Below, piece by piece: positions 1 through 7,659 of a stretch of 64,000 nt of DNA. The DNA lies in the NCBI RefSeq assembly GCF_008830365.1, contig NZ_WBKI01000004.1, forward strand, positions 248,001 through 312,000. Reading direction: 5' to 3'. The DNA comes from Serratia proteamaculans (GTDB taxonomy: Bacteria > Pseudomonadota > Gammaproteobacteria > Enterobacterales > Enterobacteriaceae). The translations under genes and the position numbers were made by a program. Position 1 is the stretch's first letter; each line of letters starts with the position of its first letter. The notes under the pieces were generated by a model. The model searched no databases, was not told the DNA's origin, and worked only from the letters and a program-made list of their open reading frames with translations.

Positions 1-119
1 TGGTGCATTACGCCGAAACCTTTATCGTACCGGCCGCCGTGGGGCCGTACCGTATCAGCCCCCATGGCCGCAGCCTGGGCAAAACTCTGGGCACCATTAA
101 AGCCTGGGTAAGGGGATAA
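1..119 (+). CDS. type I phosphomannose-isomerase-like sugar isomerase, C-terminal end (partial)
   Basis: The window opens inside a reading frame whose last 38 codons end in TAA just before the PTS IIA gene. The visible tail contains AETFIVPAAVGPY, which resembles the C-terminal cupin strand of class I mannose-6-phosphate isomerases (pattern E-x-F-x-V/I-P-A followed by Y). The gene lies 6 bases before a mannose-family PTS IIA gene on the same strand, so it is very likely the preceding gene of the same operon. An isomerase of this family would turn the imported sugar phosphate into a glycolytic ester. Only the tail is present, so the identity is tentative. Confidence 0.55.
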   Translation, partial: VHYAETFIVPAAVGPYRISPHGRSLGKTLGTIKAWVRG

Positions 120-125
120 GCAATT

Positions 126-554
126 ATGTTGAAAGTGATAGTGACCTCCCATGGCCTGCTGGCCGAGGCGCTGATGAGCAGCGCAGGTATGGTTTACGGT
201 GAACTGCCGGGAACCAGCCATGTGGCCCTGAGCGAAGGGGCGGGTATTGAAGCCTTTAAACAGGATTTTGCCGATGAATTGCAGCGGGTAAGCGCAGGGG
301 CCGACGGTGTACTGGTGCTGTGCGACATGCTGTGTGGCACACCTTACAACGTGGCCTGCCGCCACGCATTTGATCCCCAAACGCCGGTGCCGATGGCCGT
401 GGTGACCGGCGTGAATTTTCCGATGTTGTTAATGAGTGCCGAATTACTGGAGGGAAAGGATGTTCAACAGGCGGCACAGGAGCTGGTGGCACTGGGGGCT
501 GAGGCGATTTCCCTTGCTCGTCCAGCGGTTATGGCACAACCCGACGATTTCTGA
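126..554 (+). CDS. PTS mannose-family transporter subunit IIA
   Basis: A 142-residue cytoplasmic phosphocarrier that takes phosphate from HPr and passes it to IIB. The N-terminus shows the family signature VIVTSHG with the phosphorylatable His9, and the length fits a free-standing EIIA-Man domain (about 140 residues). It is the first of four consecutive PTS genes (IIA, IIB, IIC, IID) and is followed 9 bases later by IIB, preceded by a GAGGAGA ribosome site. The substrate cannot be read from the sequence; mannose, fructose, sorbose and amino-sugar systems all share this architecture. The neighbouring isomerases suggest a hexose. Confidence 0.9.
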   Translation: MLKVIVTSHGLLAEALMSSAGMVYGELPGTSHVALSEGAGIEAFKQDFADELQRVSAGADGVLVLCDMLCGTPYNVACRHAFDPQTPVPMAVVTGVNFPMLLMSAELLEGKDVQQAAQELVALGAEAISLARPAVMAQPDDF

Positions 555-563
555 GGAGAGAAT

Positions 564-1058
564 ATGGCCATTTCATTTGTTCGTATCGACGACCGGGTTA
601 TTCACGGTCAACTGGTGACCCGTTGGGCGAAGGAATTACCCTGCGACGGCATTGTGGCGATCGATGATGAGGTAGCGGCGGATCCGCTGCTGTCATCGGT
701 GATGAAGGGGGCGGTGCAAGACACCAGGGTATGGTTGTTTACCGTGCAGCAGGCGATAGAAAAGCTGCCGAAGGTGATCGCCAGCGACAAGCAGTACTTT
801 GTGATTGGCAAATCACCGATCACGCTGCGCAGGCTGATAGAGGCCGGGATCGATCTCAGTAATCGTAACAAGAAAATCAACGTTGGGCCGATGTCTGCCC
901 GCAAGGACACGGTGACCATCGGCCCGAATCAATCAGTGAGCGCGGTAGAGGCAGAGGCCTTCGATTTTCTTGCTGAACACGGACATGCCATCGAATTTCG
1001 TTTAGTCCCTGATGCCAGCCATTTCAGTTGGCTGGACGCAAAAAAGAAACTCAAATAA
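564..1058 (+). CDS. PTS mannose/fructose/sorbose-family transporter subunit IIB
   Basis: A 164-residue cytoplasmic IIB protein. The start shows the diagnostic FVRIDDRVIHGQLVTRW motif, in which His14 is the expected phosphorylation site; the length is normal for a separate IIB-Man/Sor unit. It receives phosphate from the IIA encoded just upstream and phosphorylates the sugar as it enters through IIC/IID. ATG is preceded by GAGGAGAAT. Functional assignment to the family is secure; the sugar is not. Confidence 0.9.
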   Translation: MAISFVRIDDRVIHGQLVTRWAKELPCDGIVAIDDEVAADPLLSSVMKGAVQDTRVWLFTVQQAIEKLPKVIASDKQYFVIGKSPITLRRLIEAGIDLSNRNKKINVGPMSARKDTVTIGPNQSVSAVEAEAFDFLAEHGHAIEFRLVPDASHFSWLDAKKKLK

Positions 1059-1080
1059 GCCTGAACGGCAGGAGTTAACT

Positions 1081-1881
1081 ATGTGGTTTGAAGCGACGCT
1101 TATCGGGATACTTTGCTATCTCGGCGCGCTGAGCAGCCCTTGGCTGCTGGGACTGACCGGAGGCTGGTATATTCTCAGCCGTCCGTTGGTCTCCGGCATG
1201 CTGGTGGGGGCTATTCTCGGCGATGTACAGACCGGTATCATCATCGGTGTTGCGGTCCAGGCGGTGTATATCGCTATGGTCACACCGGGCGGATCGATGC
1301 CGGCCGATCTCAACTTTGTAGCGTTCCCGGCGATTGCGCTGGGTATTCTCTCCGGGAAAGGAACCGAGGTGGCGGTCGCACTGGCGGCGACTATCGGCAT
1401 CATGGGGACCGTGTTGTTCAACGCCATGATGGTGCTCAATTCTTACTGGAATCACCGTGCAGATCTGGCGGTGGAGCGCGGTGATGAACGGGGAATTTAC
1501 CTCAATAGCGCCATCTGGCCGCAGGTCACCAACTTCCTGCTGCGTTTTATTCCGACGTTTATCGCGGTGTTTTTCGGGGCGCGCTACATCAACGCCTTTA
1601 TGGACAGTCTGCCGGCGCTGGTGTTGACCACCATGAACGTGGTGGGCGGTATTCTGCCTGCGGTCGGCATCGCTATTCTCCTCAAACAGATTATTAAAAG
1701 TTACAGCATGCTGATTTACTTCCTGGTGGGGTTTATCTGCATTGTTTTCCTCAAGCTGAATATGGTGGCGCTGGTGATTGTCGGCGCGCTGCTGGCACTG
1801 ATTCACTACAACTATAAGCCAGAGCCGCAGGTGGCCGCCGCACAGGCCGCGCCTCAGGCTGATGATGAGGATGAATTCTGA
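1081..1881 (+). CDS. PTS mannose/sorbose-family permease subunit IIC
   Basis: A 266-residue, very hydrophobic inner-membrane protein of the EIIC-Man/Sor family, with glycine-rich segments such as LVGAILGDVQTGIIIG and about seven likely membrane spans. I chose the ATG at 1081 because it sits after a CAGGAG ribosome site and gives a membrane-starting protein (MWFEATLIGIL); an upstream in-frame start at 1012 would overlap IIB by 47 bases. The C-terminal tail is charged (QADDEDEF). The stop overlaps the ATG of IID by one base (TGATG), indicating translational coupling. IIC and IID together form the transport channel. Confidence 0.88.
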   Translation: MWFEATLIGILCYLGALSSPWLLGLTGGWYILSRPLVSGMLVGAILGDVQTGIIIGVAVQAVYIAMVTPGGSMPADLNFVAFPAIALGILSGKGTEVAVALAATIGIMGTVLFNAMMVLNSYWNHRADLAVERGDERGIYLNSAIWPQVTNFLLRFIPTFIAVFFGARYINAFMDSLPALVLTTMNVVGGILPAVGIAILLKQIIKSYSMLIYFLVGFICIVFLKLNMVALVIVGALLALIHYNYKPEPQVAAAQAAPQADDEDEF

Positions 1882-2702
1882 TGGATACGCCAACACCAAA
1901 ATTGAATAAGCAGGATCTGCGTCGTTGCTGGCGCAGTTGGATGATGTACAACCTGTCATCGATGAGTTTCGAACGCCTGGAGTCTTACGGTTTTTGCCTG
2001 AGTATGATGCCGGCGCTGAAAAAGCTGTATCAGGACAAGCAGCAGCGTATTGAGGCCATTCGCCGCCATACCTCGTTTTACAATACCGAGCCGCAGTTGG
2101 GCGCGATTGTGAACGGCATGGTGATAGGACTGGAAGAAAAACGGGCCAACGGCGAGCCGATCGACGGGGAAACCATTAACACGCTCAAGGTGGGGCTGAT
2201 GGGGCCGGTGGCCGGTATTGGCGACTCGATGGTTCCGGGCATGCTGATCCCGATTTTGCTGAGTATCGGCATGGCACTAGCGGCCGGTGGCAGTGTGATT
2301 GGACCGCTGTTTTATATCATCGCCTTTAGCCTGATCGTCATTCCTGGGTCTTACTGGCTGTTTATGAAAGGCTACCATATGGGCTCCGGCTCGGTGGAGA
2401 TGCTGGTCAGCAGCAAGTCCTCACGGCTGCGGGAAGCCCTTTCTCTGCTGGGAGTGTTCGTCATGGGCGGCGTAGCGGCGAGCTACGTCAAACTGGGGAC
2501 AGGGCTGGAGTTTGTGACCAAAGACGGGGTGAATATCCACCTGCAACAAATGCTGGACGGTATTTTTCCTAACCTGATGCCGCTGATAGTGGTGCTGGCG
2601 ACCTGGTATTTAATGGCCAAGCGCGGACTGTCACCGGTGAAGGCGATGCTGGGGTTATTGGTATTGGCGGCGGCAGGGGTAGCCTGCGGTCTATTCTCTT
2701 AA
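1881..2702 (+). CDS. PTS mannose-family permease subunit IID
   Basis: A 273-residue IID protein, the subunit found only in the mannose family. It begins with a soluble segment containing the family pattern L-x-R/C-W-R-S-W-M-M-Y-N and FERLESYGFCLSMMPALKKLY, then GLMGPVAGIGDSMVPGMLIPI, which is highly typical of IID. The C-terminal part holds the membrane spans. It is coupled to IIC by a one-base overlap and is the last gene of the operon; a long palindrome follows directly. Confidence 0.9.
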   Translation: MDTPTPKLNKQDLRRCWRSWMMYNLSSMSFERLESYGFCLSMMPALKKLYQDKQQRIEAIRRHTSFYNTEPQLGAIVNGMVIGLEEKRANGEPIDGETINTLKVGLMGPVAGIGDSMVPGMLIPILLSIGMALAAGGSVIGPLFYIIAFSLIVIPGSYWLFMKGYHMGSGSVEMLVSSKSSRLREALSLLGVFVMGGVAASYVKLGTGLEFVTKDGVNIHLQQMLDGIFPNLMPLIVVLATWYLMAKRGLSPVKAMLGLLVLAAAGVACGLFS

Positions 2703-2825
2703 TACCCGTCGCCTTTCAAGTTGCAGCGTTGTTACCTGCACTCACTCCCCCAGTTACTTACTTAAGTAAGCGCCTGGGGATGAGTGAGCTGGGCGCCTAG
2801 CTGCAACTCGAAATTCATAGGGTAT
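2702..2825. repeat. ~122-bp imperfect palindromic dispersed repeat
   Basis: The region between the IID stop and the convergent cupin gene is almost entirely one long inverted repeat. The outer arms are ATACCC...TTTCAAGTTGCAGC on the left and GCTGCAACTCGAAATTCATAGGGTAT on the right (written here in shortened form for the left), the inner arms are CTCACTCCCCCAG and CTGGGGATGAGTGAG, and the centre is TTACTTAAGTAAG. This form is familiar from many intergenic copies in Serratia and Yersinia genomes. Here it could fold in RNA from both strands and act as a bidirectional terminator between the PTS operon and the cupin genes. Confidence 0.75.
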
Positions 2826-2858
2826 GAAATTTCCTGTTATTGAGCGAGACAGTGGTCT

Positions 2859-3641
2859 TTACGGCTCAAATCGTTGCCATTTTTCCGCTACGCTGCCGGG
2901 TTTGGAAATGAACTGGAAGCGCGCCGGGTCAGCTTCAAACTGCGAGTATAAGGAAGCCTCGCTCAAACCGAATTCGTGGTATTGGCGTGGCCCGATGGCA
3001 TGCAGCCTGCCGGATTGATAATGCGGATTCTGTTGCCAGATAATATTGCTGCCCTGTAATAGCGGGTACCAGGCCAGCCCTTTATATTCACGTACGGCAT
3101 CGTATTCAAAGCCATATTCACGATCGCACCAGGCGGCGAAGGTCAGCGGCTGGTGAGGATCGGCGGAAATCGTGGCGTGCGCCCATCCTGGCGGTACCAA
3201 TACCTTCTCGCCCGGGCCGGCATGGACGGCAAAGCAACGTCCCGGCTCACGTTCAACCCGTTCTTGCATGTAAATAATGGCCTTACCTCGCCAGATCTCG
3301 TACAGCTCCGGCGGTGACCAGCCGCTGTGTACGCTGATGCGGTGCACATGGCCCTGGCTGCGTACCGGCTCCTGACCTAACTGGCCCTTGGCATAGGTGA
3401 CAATACCGAACAGCAACATGCGTTTTTTCAATTCCGCCAAATGCTGTTGTTTGGCGACGTCCATGGCGATGGCATAAACCTGTTCCGGCCCACTGCAGTC
3501 AGGGTCGCGCAGAGAACGGCGGATTTGTTCCAGCGTTCTTATTTCCGGCAATGGCCCAATCACCTCATCGCCGTAGCCGAATCCCATCGGGTGGTCGCTA
3601 ATGCGTACATCAAGGCCAAATTGCAGCATCGAGTCACTCAT
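2859..3641 (-). CDS. cupin protein, glucose-6-phosphate isomerase (archaeal-type) related
   Basis: A 260-residue protein with a single cupin fold related to the cupin-type phosphoglucose isomerases. The metal-site pattern is GHVHRI (His98, His100), PELYE (Glu112 aligned with the metal glutamate) and GWAHAT (His155). It is larger than the classical 190-residue enzyme, with additional N- and C-terminal segments, so substrate and activity may differ. I chose the ATG at 3641 because a GCGGAGGCG ribosome site lies before it and it overlaps the previous stop by 8 bases. It forms a two-gene operon with the gene at 3634-4197 and runs towards the PTS operon. Whether it is an active isomerase or only a sensor-like paralogue is unknown. 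Confidence 0.7.
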   Translation of the reverse strand: MSDSMLQFGLDVRISDHPMGFGYGDEVIGPLPEIRTLEQIRRSLRDPDCSGPEQVYAIAMDVAKQQHLAELKKRMLLFGIVTYAKGQLGQEPVRSQGHVHRISVHSGWSPPELYEIWRGKAIIYMQERVEREPGRCFAVHAGPGEKVLVPPGWAHATISADPHQPLTFAAWCDREYGFEYDAVREYKGLAWYPLLQGSNIIWQQNPHYQSGRLHAIGPRQYHEFGLSEASLYSQFEADPARFQFISKPGSVAEKWQRFEP

Positions 3642-4197
3642 ATTGCGCCTCCGCTTTCCAACCGTTGCCATCGGCAAAGACCCGCAGTTTGAATCCTTGT
3701 GGTTGCAGTGTGTCGTAGTTGTGCCCTGCCACCGTTGGCCAGACCGCCAGGGCGGACAGCACCTCAGTACCGGTATTAATCAGGCGGTGAGCGGTAAACG
3801 AAGGGATATGGTGAACGCTGCCGGGGGCAACCTGTTCCAACGTACAAGCCCCGTCCCGGTGTTGCAGTAGCAGCAAACCCTGGCCACGGAGGCCAAAATA
3901 GAACTCAGCCTGTTCGGGGCGCTGATGAAAATGCCCACGGGTCATAAAGAATTCGTTACCCACCCGGCCAGGCTGCAGGTGAGTTGTGCCCACAAACAGC
4001 TCACCTTCCCGTTGTTCGCAAGGCAGCATTTCGACCTGATAGACGGCAAGTTCTGCCGGCATCGCTCGCCATGCTGCAGGATCGGCAAAGATCCCCGCCA
4101 GGCTGCCCAGGGTAGTAGATTTGTGTTGAATATCAGGTGCAGTAAAGCATCCGTCGGTCAGGTTGACCTGCGGTGGAATAATGGACGTCAGTTTCAT
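3634..4197 (-). CDS. cupin-type glucose-6-phosphate isomerase family protein
   Basis: A 187-residue protein that matches the cupin phosphoglucose isomerase of Pyrococcus type closely in length and motif positions: TRGHFH gives metal ligands His89 and His91, QAEFYFGLRG gives Glu98, and FTAHR gives His137. The conserved AGHNYDT segment is also present. The family converts glucose 6-phosphate and fructose 6-phosphate using a bound metal, unrelated to the usual enterobacterial Pgi. The ATG at 4197 is preceded by GGAG. It is the first gene of a two-gene operon facing a mannose-type PTS operon, so it may act on the phosphate ester that the PTS imports; this is inference. Confidence 0.78.
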   Translation of the reverse strand: MKLTSIIPPQVNLTDGCFTAPDIQHKSTTLGSLAGIFADPAAWRAMPAELAVYQVEMLPCEQREGELFVGTTHLQPGRVGNEFFMTRGHFHQRPEQAEFYFGLRGQGLLLLQHRDGACTLEQVAPGSVHHIPSFTAHRLINTGTEVLSALAVWPTVAGHNYDTLQPQGFKLRVFADGNGWKAEAQYE

Positions 4198-4233
4198 ATC
4201 TGGTTGCTCCGCCCGAGGAGAACAGACGCTTCG

Positions 4234-4263
4234 AGTATAAAAGGTTAATCGATTAATCACCAA
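4234..4263 (-). promoter_or_regulatory. promoter of the cupin isomerase operon with LacI-type operator in the spacer
   Basis: On the minus strand TTGGTG (4258-4263) and TATACT (4234-4239) are separated by 18 bases and fit a sigma-70 promoter. The spacer contains the near-perfect palindrome GGTTAATCGATTAATC (4243-4258) with a central CG, the usual form of a LacI-family operator. Repressor binding there would block the promoter. No LacI-family gene lies next to it in the window. Confidence 0.5.
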
Positions 4264-4274
4264 CCGGAAAGCAT

Positions 4275-4301
4275 AAAAAAAAGCGCGATATTATCGCGCT
4301 T
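4275..4301 (-). terminator. intrinsic terminator between the ygiBC side and the cupin operon
   Basis: A perfect stem AAGCGCGATA/TATCGCGCTT is followed on the minus strand by eight T. It lies downstream of ygiC, 20 bases after its stop, so it ends the ygiBC transcript and insulates the cupin operon promoter. Confidence 0.8.
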
Positions 4302-4320
4302 GATATCAACCATTTTATCA

Positions 4321-5481
4321 TTAGCCGAGGATGATGTGCGGGTAGAAACGCGACAGATCCTGGGTGATCAGCTCGCGATCTTCGCGCAGACCGATGCCGC
4401 AGGGTTGATCGTCGACCAGCCAACTGCCGATCAGCGTATAGCTGCCTTCGAACTGTGGCAGTGGGTGGAACTGCTGTACGATCATGCCTTCTTCACCGTA
4501 AGGGCCGTCAACGCGTGCCACTTCCTGACCGTTTTGCACGATCTGGATATTGGCGCCTTCGCGTGAGAACAGCGGCTTGGTGACGTAGTGATCGAGCTGT
4601 GGATGATCGTCTTCTGCAAAGTAAGAGGCCAGCAGATTAGGGTGATCCGGGAACATTTCCCACAGCATCGGCAGCAGGGCCTTGTTGGAGATAATGCTTT
4701 TCCACGCCGGCTCCAGCCAGCGCACGCCGGCATCTTCCAGCTTGGTGGAAAACATCTCGCGCAGCATGAATTCCCACGGGTATAGCTTGAACAGATTACC
4801 GATAACCTGATTTTGCAGGTCGGTAAACTGGCCCTTTTCGCCCAGACCAATCTCTTCCATAAACAGGAATTCTGTTGGGACTCCGGCTTCCAGCGCGCAG
4901 TCCTGCAGGTATTGCACGGTACCGCGGTCTTCCTCACTGTCCTGGCAACAGGCCAGGTGCAGCAGGCCGAAACCGTGTTGTGCTTTCAGCTCGGCGAAAC
5001 GCTCGATCAGTTTTTCCTGCAGGCTGTTGTACTGATCGGACTCCGGGCTGAGATTGCCGGCGTTGATCTGGTCTTCCAGCCACAGCCATTGGAAAAAAGC
5101 CGCTTCGTACAGCGAGGTCGGGGTATCGGCGTTATTCTCCAGCAGCTTGGGCGGATTGATACCGTCGTAGGCCAGATCAAGACGTGAATACAGTGATGGC
5201 TGGCTGGTGCGCCATGAGCTGCGCACGAACTCCCAGGTGTGTTTCGGGATGCGGAACTTGGTCATCAGCGCATCGCTGCTGACCACTTTCTCTACCACCT
5301 GCAGGCACATCTGGTGCAATTCGGCGGTGGCGTTTTCAATTTCTTCAATCTGCGCCAGCGTGAATTGGTAATAGGCATCCTCACACCAGTACGGCTCGCC
5401 ATACATGGTGTGGAAGCGGAAGCCGAATTCGGTGGCTTTTTCGCGCCAGTCCGGGCGCTCGGTAATCGCAACGCGTTTCAT
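4321..5481 (-). CDS. ygiC: YgiC, glutathionylspermidine synthase-like ATP-grasp protein
   Basis: A 386-residue protein with the same length and N-terminus pattern as E. coli YgiC ([11 protein letters not shown], then [16 protein letters not shown]). The family is the C-terminal ATP-grasp, glutathionylspermidine-synthase-like domain without the amidase half; the E. coli protein's natural reaction is not established. It follows ygiB with a 3-base gap (TGCAT-TAA arrangement), so the two are cotranscribed. In E. coli tolC-ygiBC are consecutive; here ygiBC are separated from tolC by the dha cluster. Confidence 0.9.
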   Translation of the reverse strand: MKRVAITERPDWREKATEFGFRFHTMYGEPYWCEDAYYQFTLAQIEEIENATAELHQMCLQVVEKVVSSDALMTKFRIPKHTWEFVRSSWRTSQPSLYSRLDLAYDGINPPKLLENNADTPTSLYEAAFFQWLWLEDQINAGNLSPESDQYNSLQEKLIERFAELKAQHGFGLLHLACCQDSEEDRGTVQYLQDCALEAGVPTEFLFMEEIGLGEKGQFTDLQNQVIGNLFKLYPWEFMLREMFSTKLEDAGVRWLEPAWKSIISNKALLPMLWEMFPDHPNLLASYFAEDDHPQLDHYVTKPLFSREGANIQIVQNGQEVARVDGPYGEEGMIVQQFHPLPQFEGSYTLIGSWLVDDQPCGIGLREDRELITQDLSRFYPHIILG

Positions 5482-5484
5482 GCA

Positions 5485-6147
5485 TTAACCGCCCATGCTG
5501 CGTGAGCTGGAGGTTGCGCTGCTGCGCTGCATGCTGGTCTGCTTGGCAACGGATTCGCCAAAGCCGCCACGGGTGACGGTATTGGTGACGGCCGGTTTAG
5601 GTGCCATCGCGGTTTTCGGTACCGTCATGGTACGGCCACCGGCGGTCGCCGGGCCGTAGCTCTTGCCAGAAGCGTCAACGAATTTGCCGTTGGCCGGGCT
5701 AGCAGCGTTTTTAGAGGTGAACAGCGGCTGCTGAGCAAAGCCGGAGCCGCCCATCATGCGGCCCATCATGTAACCTGCCATCAGCGGCATCCACATGCTG
5801 CCACTGCTCTGCGACTCAGCGGCCATACCGGCCTGTGCCGGAGCTGATGCCTGTGTACATTGCGCTTCACCGAACTCGGCGACACAGTCTTCACGGGTGG
5901 CATATTTTGGCGCGGTTTTTTCGGCTTCTTTCAGGGCGTTGTTATAGGCGGTGGTGCACTGCTCGCTCATCGAAGGATTGGTGCGTGAACAGTCGTCGGC
6001 ATTCTGATACATAGAGACCGTTTCATCGCTCTTCTCGCAGCCGGCCAGCATAAAGACTGCGCTGATCGCCAAAGCTACGGGCGCAACGCGGTAGTCGCGC
6101 CAGGATTTGCGGAACGTCTCTCGGTTGATGTTTTTTGTCCGTTTCAT
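5485..6147 (-). CDS. ygiB: YgiB, DUF1190 family lipoprotein-like protein
   Basis: A 220-residue protein close in length to E. coli YgiB (223). It has a basic N-terminus, a hydrophobic stretch from about residue 21 and the lipobox-like MLAGC with Cys37, suggesting export and possibly lipid attachment. The mid-region has paired cysteines in the pattern [14 protein letters not shown] and [13 protein letters not shown]; the C-terminal half is low-complexity, rich in Gly, Met, Ser and Ala. The function is unknown. It is the first gene of the ygiBC unit. Confidence 0.88.
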   Translation of the reverse strand: MKRTKNINRETFRKSWRDYRVAPVALAISAVFMLAGCEKSDETVSMYQNADDCSRTNPSMSEQCTTAYNNALKEAEKTAPKYATREDCVAEFGEAQCTQASAPAQAGMAAESQSSGSMWMPLMAGYMMGRMMGGSGFAQQPLFTSKNAASPANGKFVDASGKSYGPATAGGRTMTVPKTAMAPKPAVTNTVTRGGFGESVAKQTSMQRSSATSSSRSMGG

Positions 6148-6500
6148 CGTTATTCATCCCATCAGTCGGGCTGTATTCGCCCATTCCCAGTAATGGCGGT
6201 AAGGATAGGGGAAAGATGGTCAAAATTAAAGCTGAAATGCCCACAGAATCCACTCTTTACGCAGCTATACGTTAGGTTGTGCGCCAGTTCGCTTTACCGG
6301 CTAAAAAAGCCGCGTCATAGTTTCATTCTGGAACGTTGAGACGGAATTAACGTTCCAGAATGAAACAAAAAAGTCGAAGAACCTAAAGCGTCTGGCAAGC
6401 CCTATAGTCAGTTCATAACAACGCGACGGCACAAGACCGATGCATCTATCACCTGATATCTGAACGTTACCATCGCCAATTTCCCTACAAGGATCCGGTT
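6148..6500. other. 353-bp intergenic region between ygiB and gldA
   Basis: No convincing coding sequence is present. The region must hold the divergent promoters of ygiBC (left) and gldA-dhaKLM (right). Its main landmark is the perfect 18-bp inverted repeat listed separately. TATAGT at 6403-6408 is a possible minus-10 box for gldA with no good minus-35, which would fit an activator-dependent promoter. Confidence 0.5.
6320..6366. promoter_or_regulatory. perfect 18-bp inverted repeat upstream of gldA-dhaKLM
   Basis: GTTTCATTCTGGAACGTT (6320-6337) and its exact reverse complement AACGTTCCAGAATGAAAC (6349-6366) are separated by 11 bases. The site lies 37 bases upstream of a TATAGT minus-10 candidate and 134 bases before gldA. 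It is followed by AAAAAA rather than T on the plus strand, and it has no role as an obvious plus-strand terminator, so an activator site for DhaR is plausible. On the minus strand the preceding T run is on the wrong side for a terminator. Confidence 0.5.
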
Positions 6501-7607
6501 ATGTTGAGAATCATCCAGTCTCCAGGCAAGTACATCCAGGGCGCCAACGCATTGGCCGCCGTGGGCGAATACGCTAAAACCCTTGCCGACCATTATTTTG
6601 TGATTGCCGACGACTTCGTGATGAAGCTGACGGGCGATACCCTGATGGGCAGCCTGCATCAGCACGGGGTGAAGCATCACGCCTGTGTGTTCAACGGCGA
6701 ATGCTGCCATAAGGAAATCGACCGGCTGGGCCTGGAGCTGAAGGCTCATGATTGCCGCGGTGTGATTGGCGTCGGCGGCGGTAAAACGCTGGACACCGCC
6801 AAGGCCATCGCGCATTACCAACATCTTCCAGTGGTACTCATCCCGACCATTGCGTCTACCGATGCTCCCACCAGTGCGCTGTCAGTGATTTACACCGAAC
6901 AGGGCGAATTTGCCGAATACCTTATCTACCCGCGCAACCCGGACATGGTGGTGATGGACAGCGCGATTATCGCCAAGGCACCGGTGCGACTGCTGGTGGC
7001 GGGGATGGGCGATGCGCTTTCGACCTACTTTGAAGCACAGGCCTGTTTCGATGCTCAGGCCACCAGCATGGCGGGCGGCAAATCGACGCTGGCGGCGCTG
7101 AGTCTGGCGCGGTTGTGTTATGAGACGCTGCTGGCGGAGGGCGTGAAGGCCAAGCTGGCGGTTGAGGCCGGGGTGGTGACGGAGGCGGTCGAGCGCATTA
7201 TCGAGGCCAATACTTATCTGAGTGGCATCGGTTTTGAAAGCAGTGGGCTGGCGGGCGCGCACGCTATCCACAACGGTTTCACCGTACTGGAAGAGTGCCA
7301 TCACCTGTACCACGGCGAGAAAGTGGCGTTTGGCACGCTGTCACAGCTGGTGCTGCAAAACAGCAGCATGGAACAGATCGAAACGGTGCTGGATTTCTGC
7401 CAGCGTCTCGGCTTGCCAATCACGCTGGCGCAAATGGGTGTGAGCGGTGATCCGGCAGCGAAAATCATGGCGGTGGCCGAAGCCAGCTGCGCGGCCGGTG
7501 AAACCATCCACAATATGCCGTTCGAGGTCACGCCTGCCAGCGTACAGGCGGCCATTTTGACGGCAGATCGGCTGGGCAGTGCCTGGCTGCAACAACACTC
7601 AAGCTGA
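6501..7607 (+). CDS. gldA: glycerol dehydrogenase
   Basis: A 368-residue iron/zinc-type group III alcohol dehydrogenase that oxidises glycerol to dihydroxyacetone with NAD. It matches E. coli GldA in length and throughout: RIIQSPGKYIQGA at the start, GVGGGKTLDTAK for the nucleotide site, PTIASTDAPTSALSVIYT, and metal ligands in AGMGDALST (Asp), GAHAIHNG (His) and YHGEKVAFG (His). ATG is preceded by AAGGA. It is the first gene of a run with dhaK, dhaL and dhaM, so glycerol is converted to dihydroxyacetone and then to dihydroxyacetone phosphate. Confidence 0.95.
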   Translation: MLRIIQSPGKYIQGANALAAVGEYAKTLADHYFVIADDFVMKLTGDTLMGSLHQHGVKHHACVFNGECCHKEIDRLGLELKAHDCRGVIGVGGGKTLDTAKAIAHYQHLPVVLIPTIASTDAPTSALSVIYTEQGEFAEYLIYPRNPDMVVMDSAIIAKAPVRLLVAGMGDALSTYFEAQACFDAQATSMAGGKSTLAALSLARLCYETLLAEGVKAKLAVEAGVVTEAVERIIEANTYLSGIGFESSGLAGAHAIHNGFTVLEECHHLYHGEKVAFGTLSQLVLQNSSMEQIETVLDFCQRLGLPITLAQMGVSGDPAAKIMAVAEASCAAGETIHNMPFEVTPASVQAAILTADRLGSAWLQQHSS

Positions 7608-7659
7608 TACCGCAGGGGCGCAGCAGGTTGCGTCCCGTCGGCCAAACGAGGAAATAACC

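Noticed and set aside
6390-6410. Sigma-54 promoter TGGCAAG...CTATA before gldA
   Set aside because: The minus-12 element does not fit TTGCA, and E. coli DhaR is known to work with sigma-70; DhaR here shows no GAFTGA motif.
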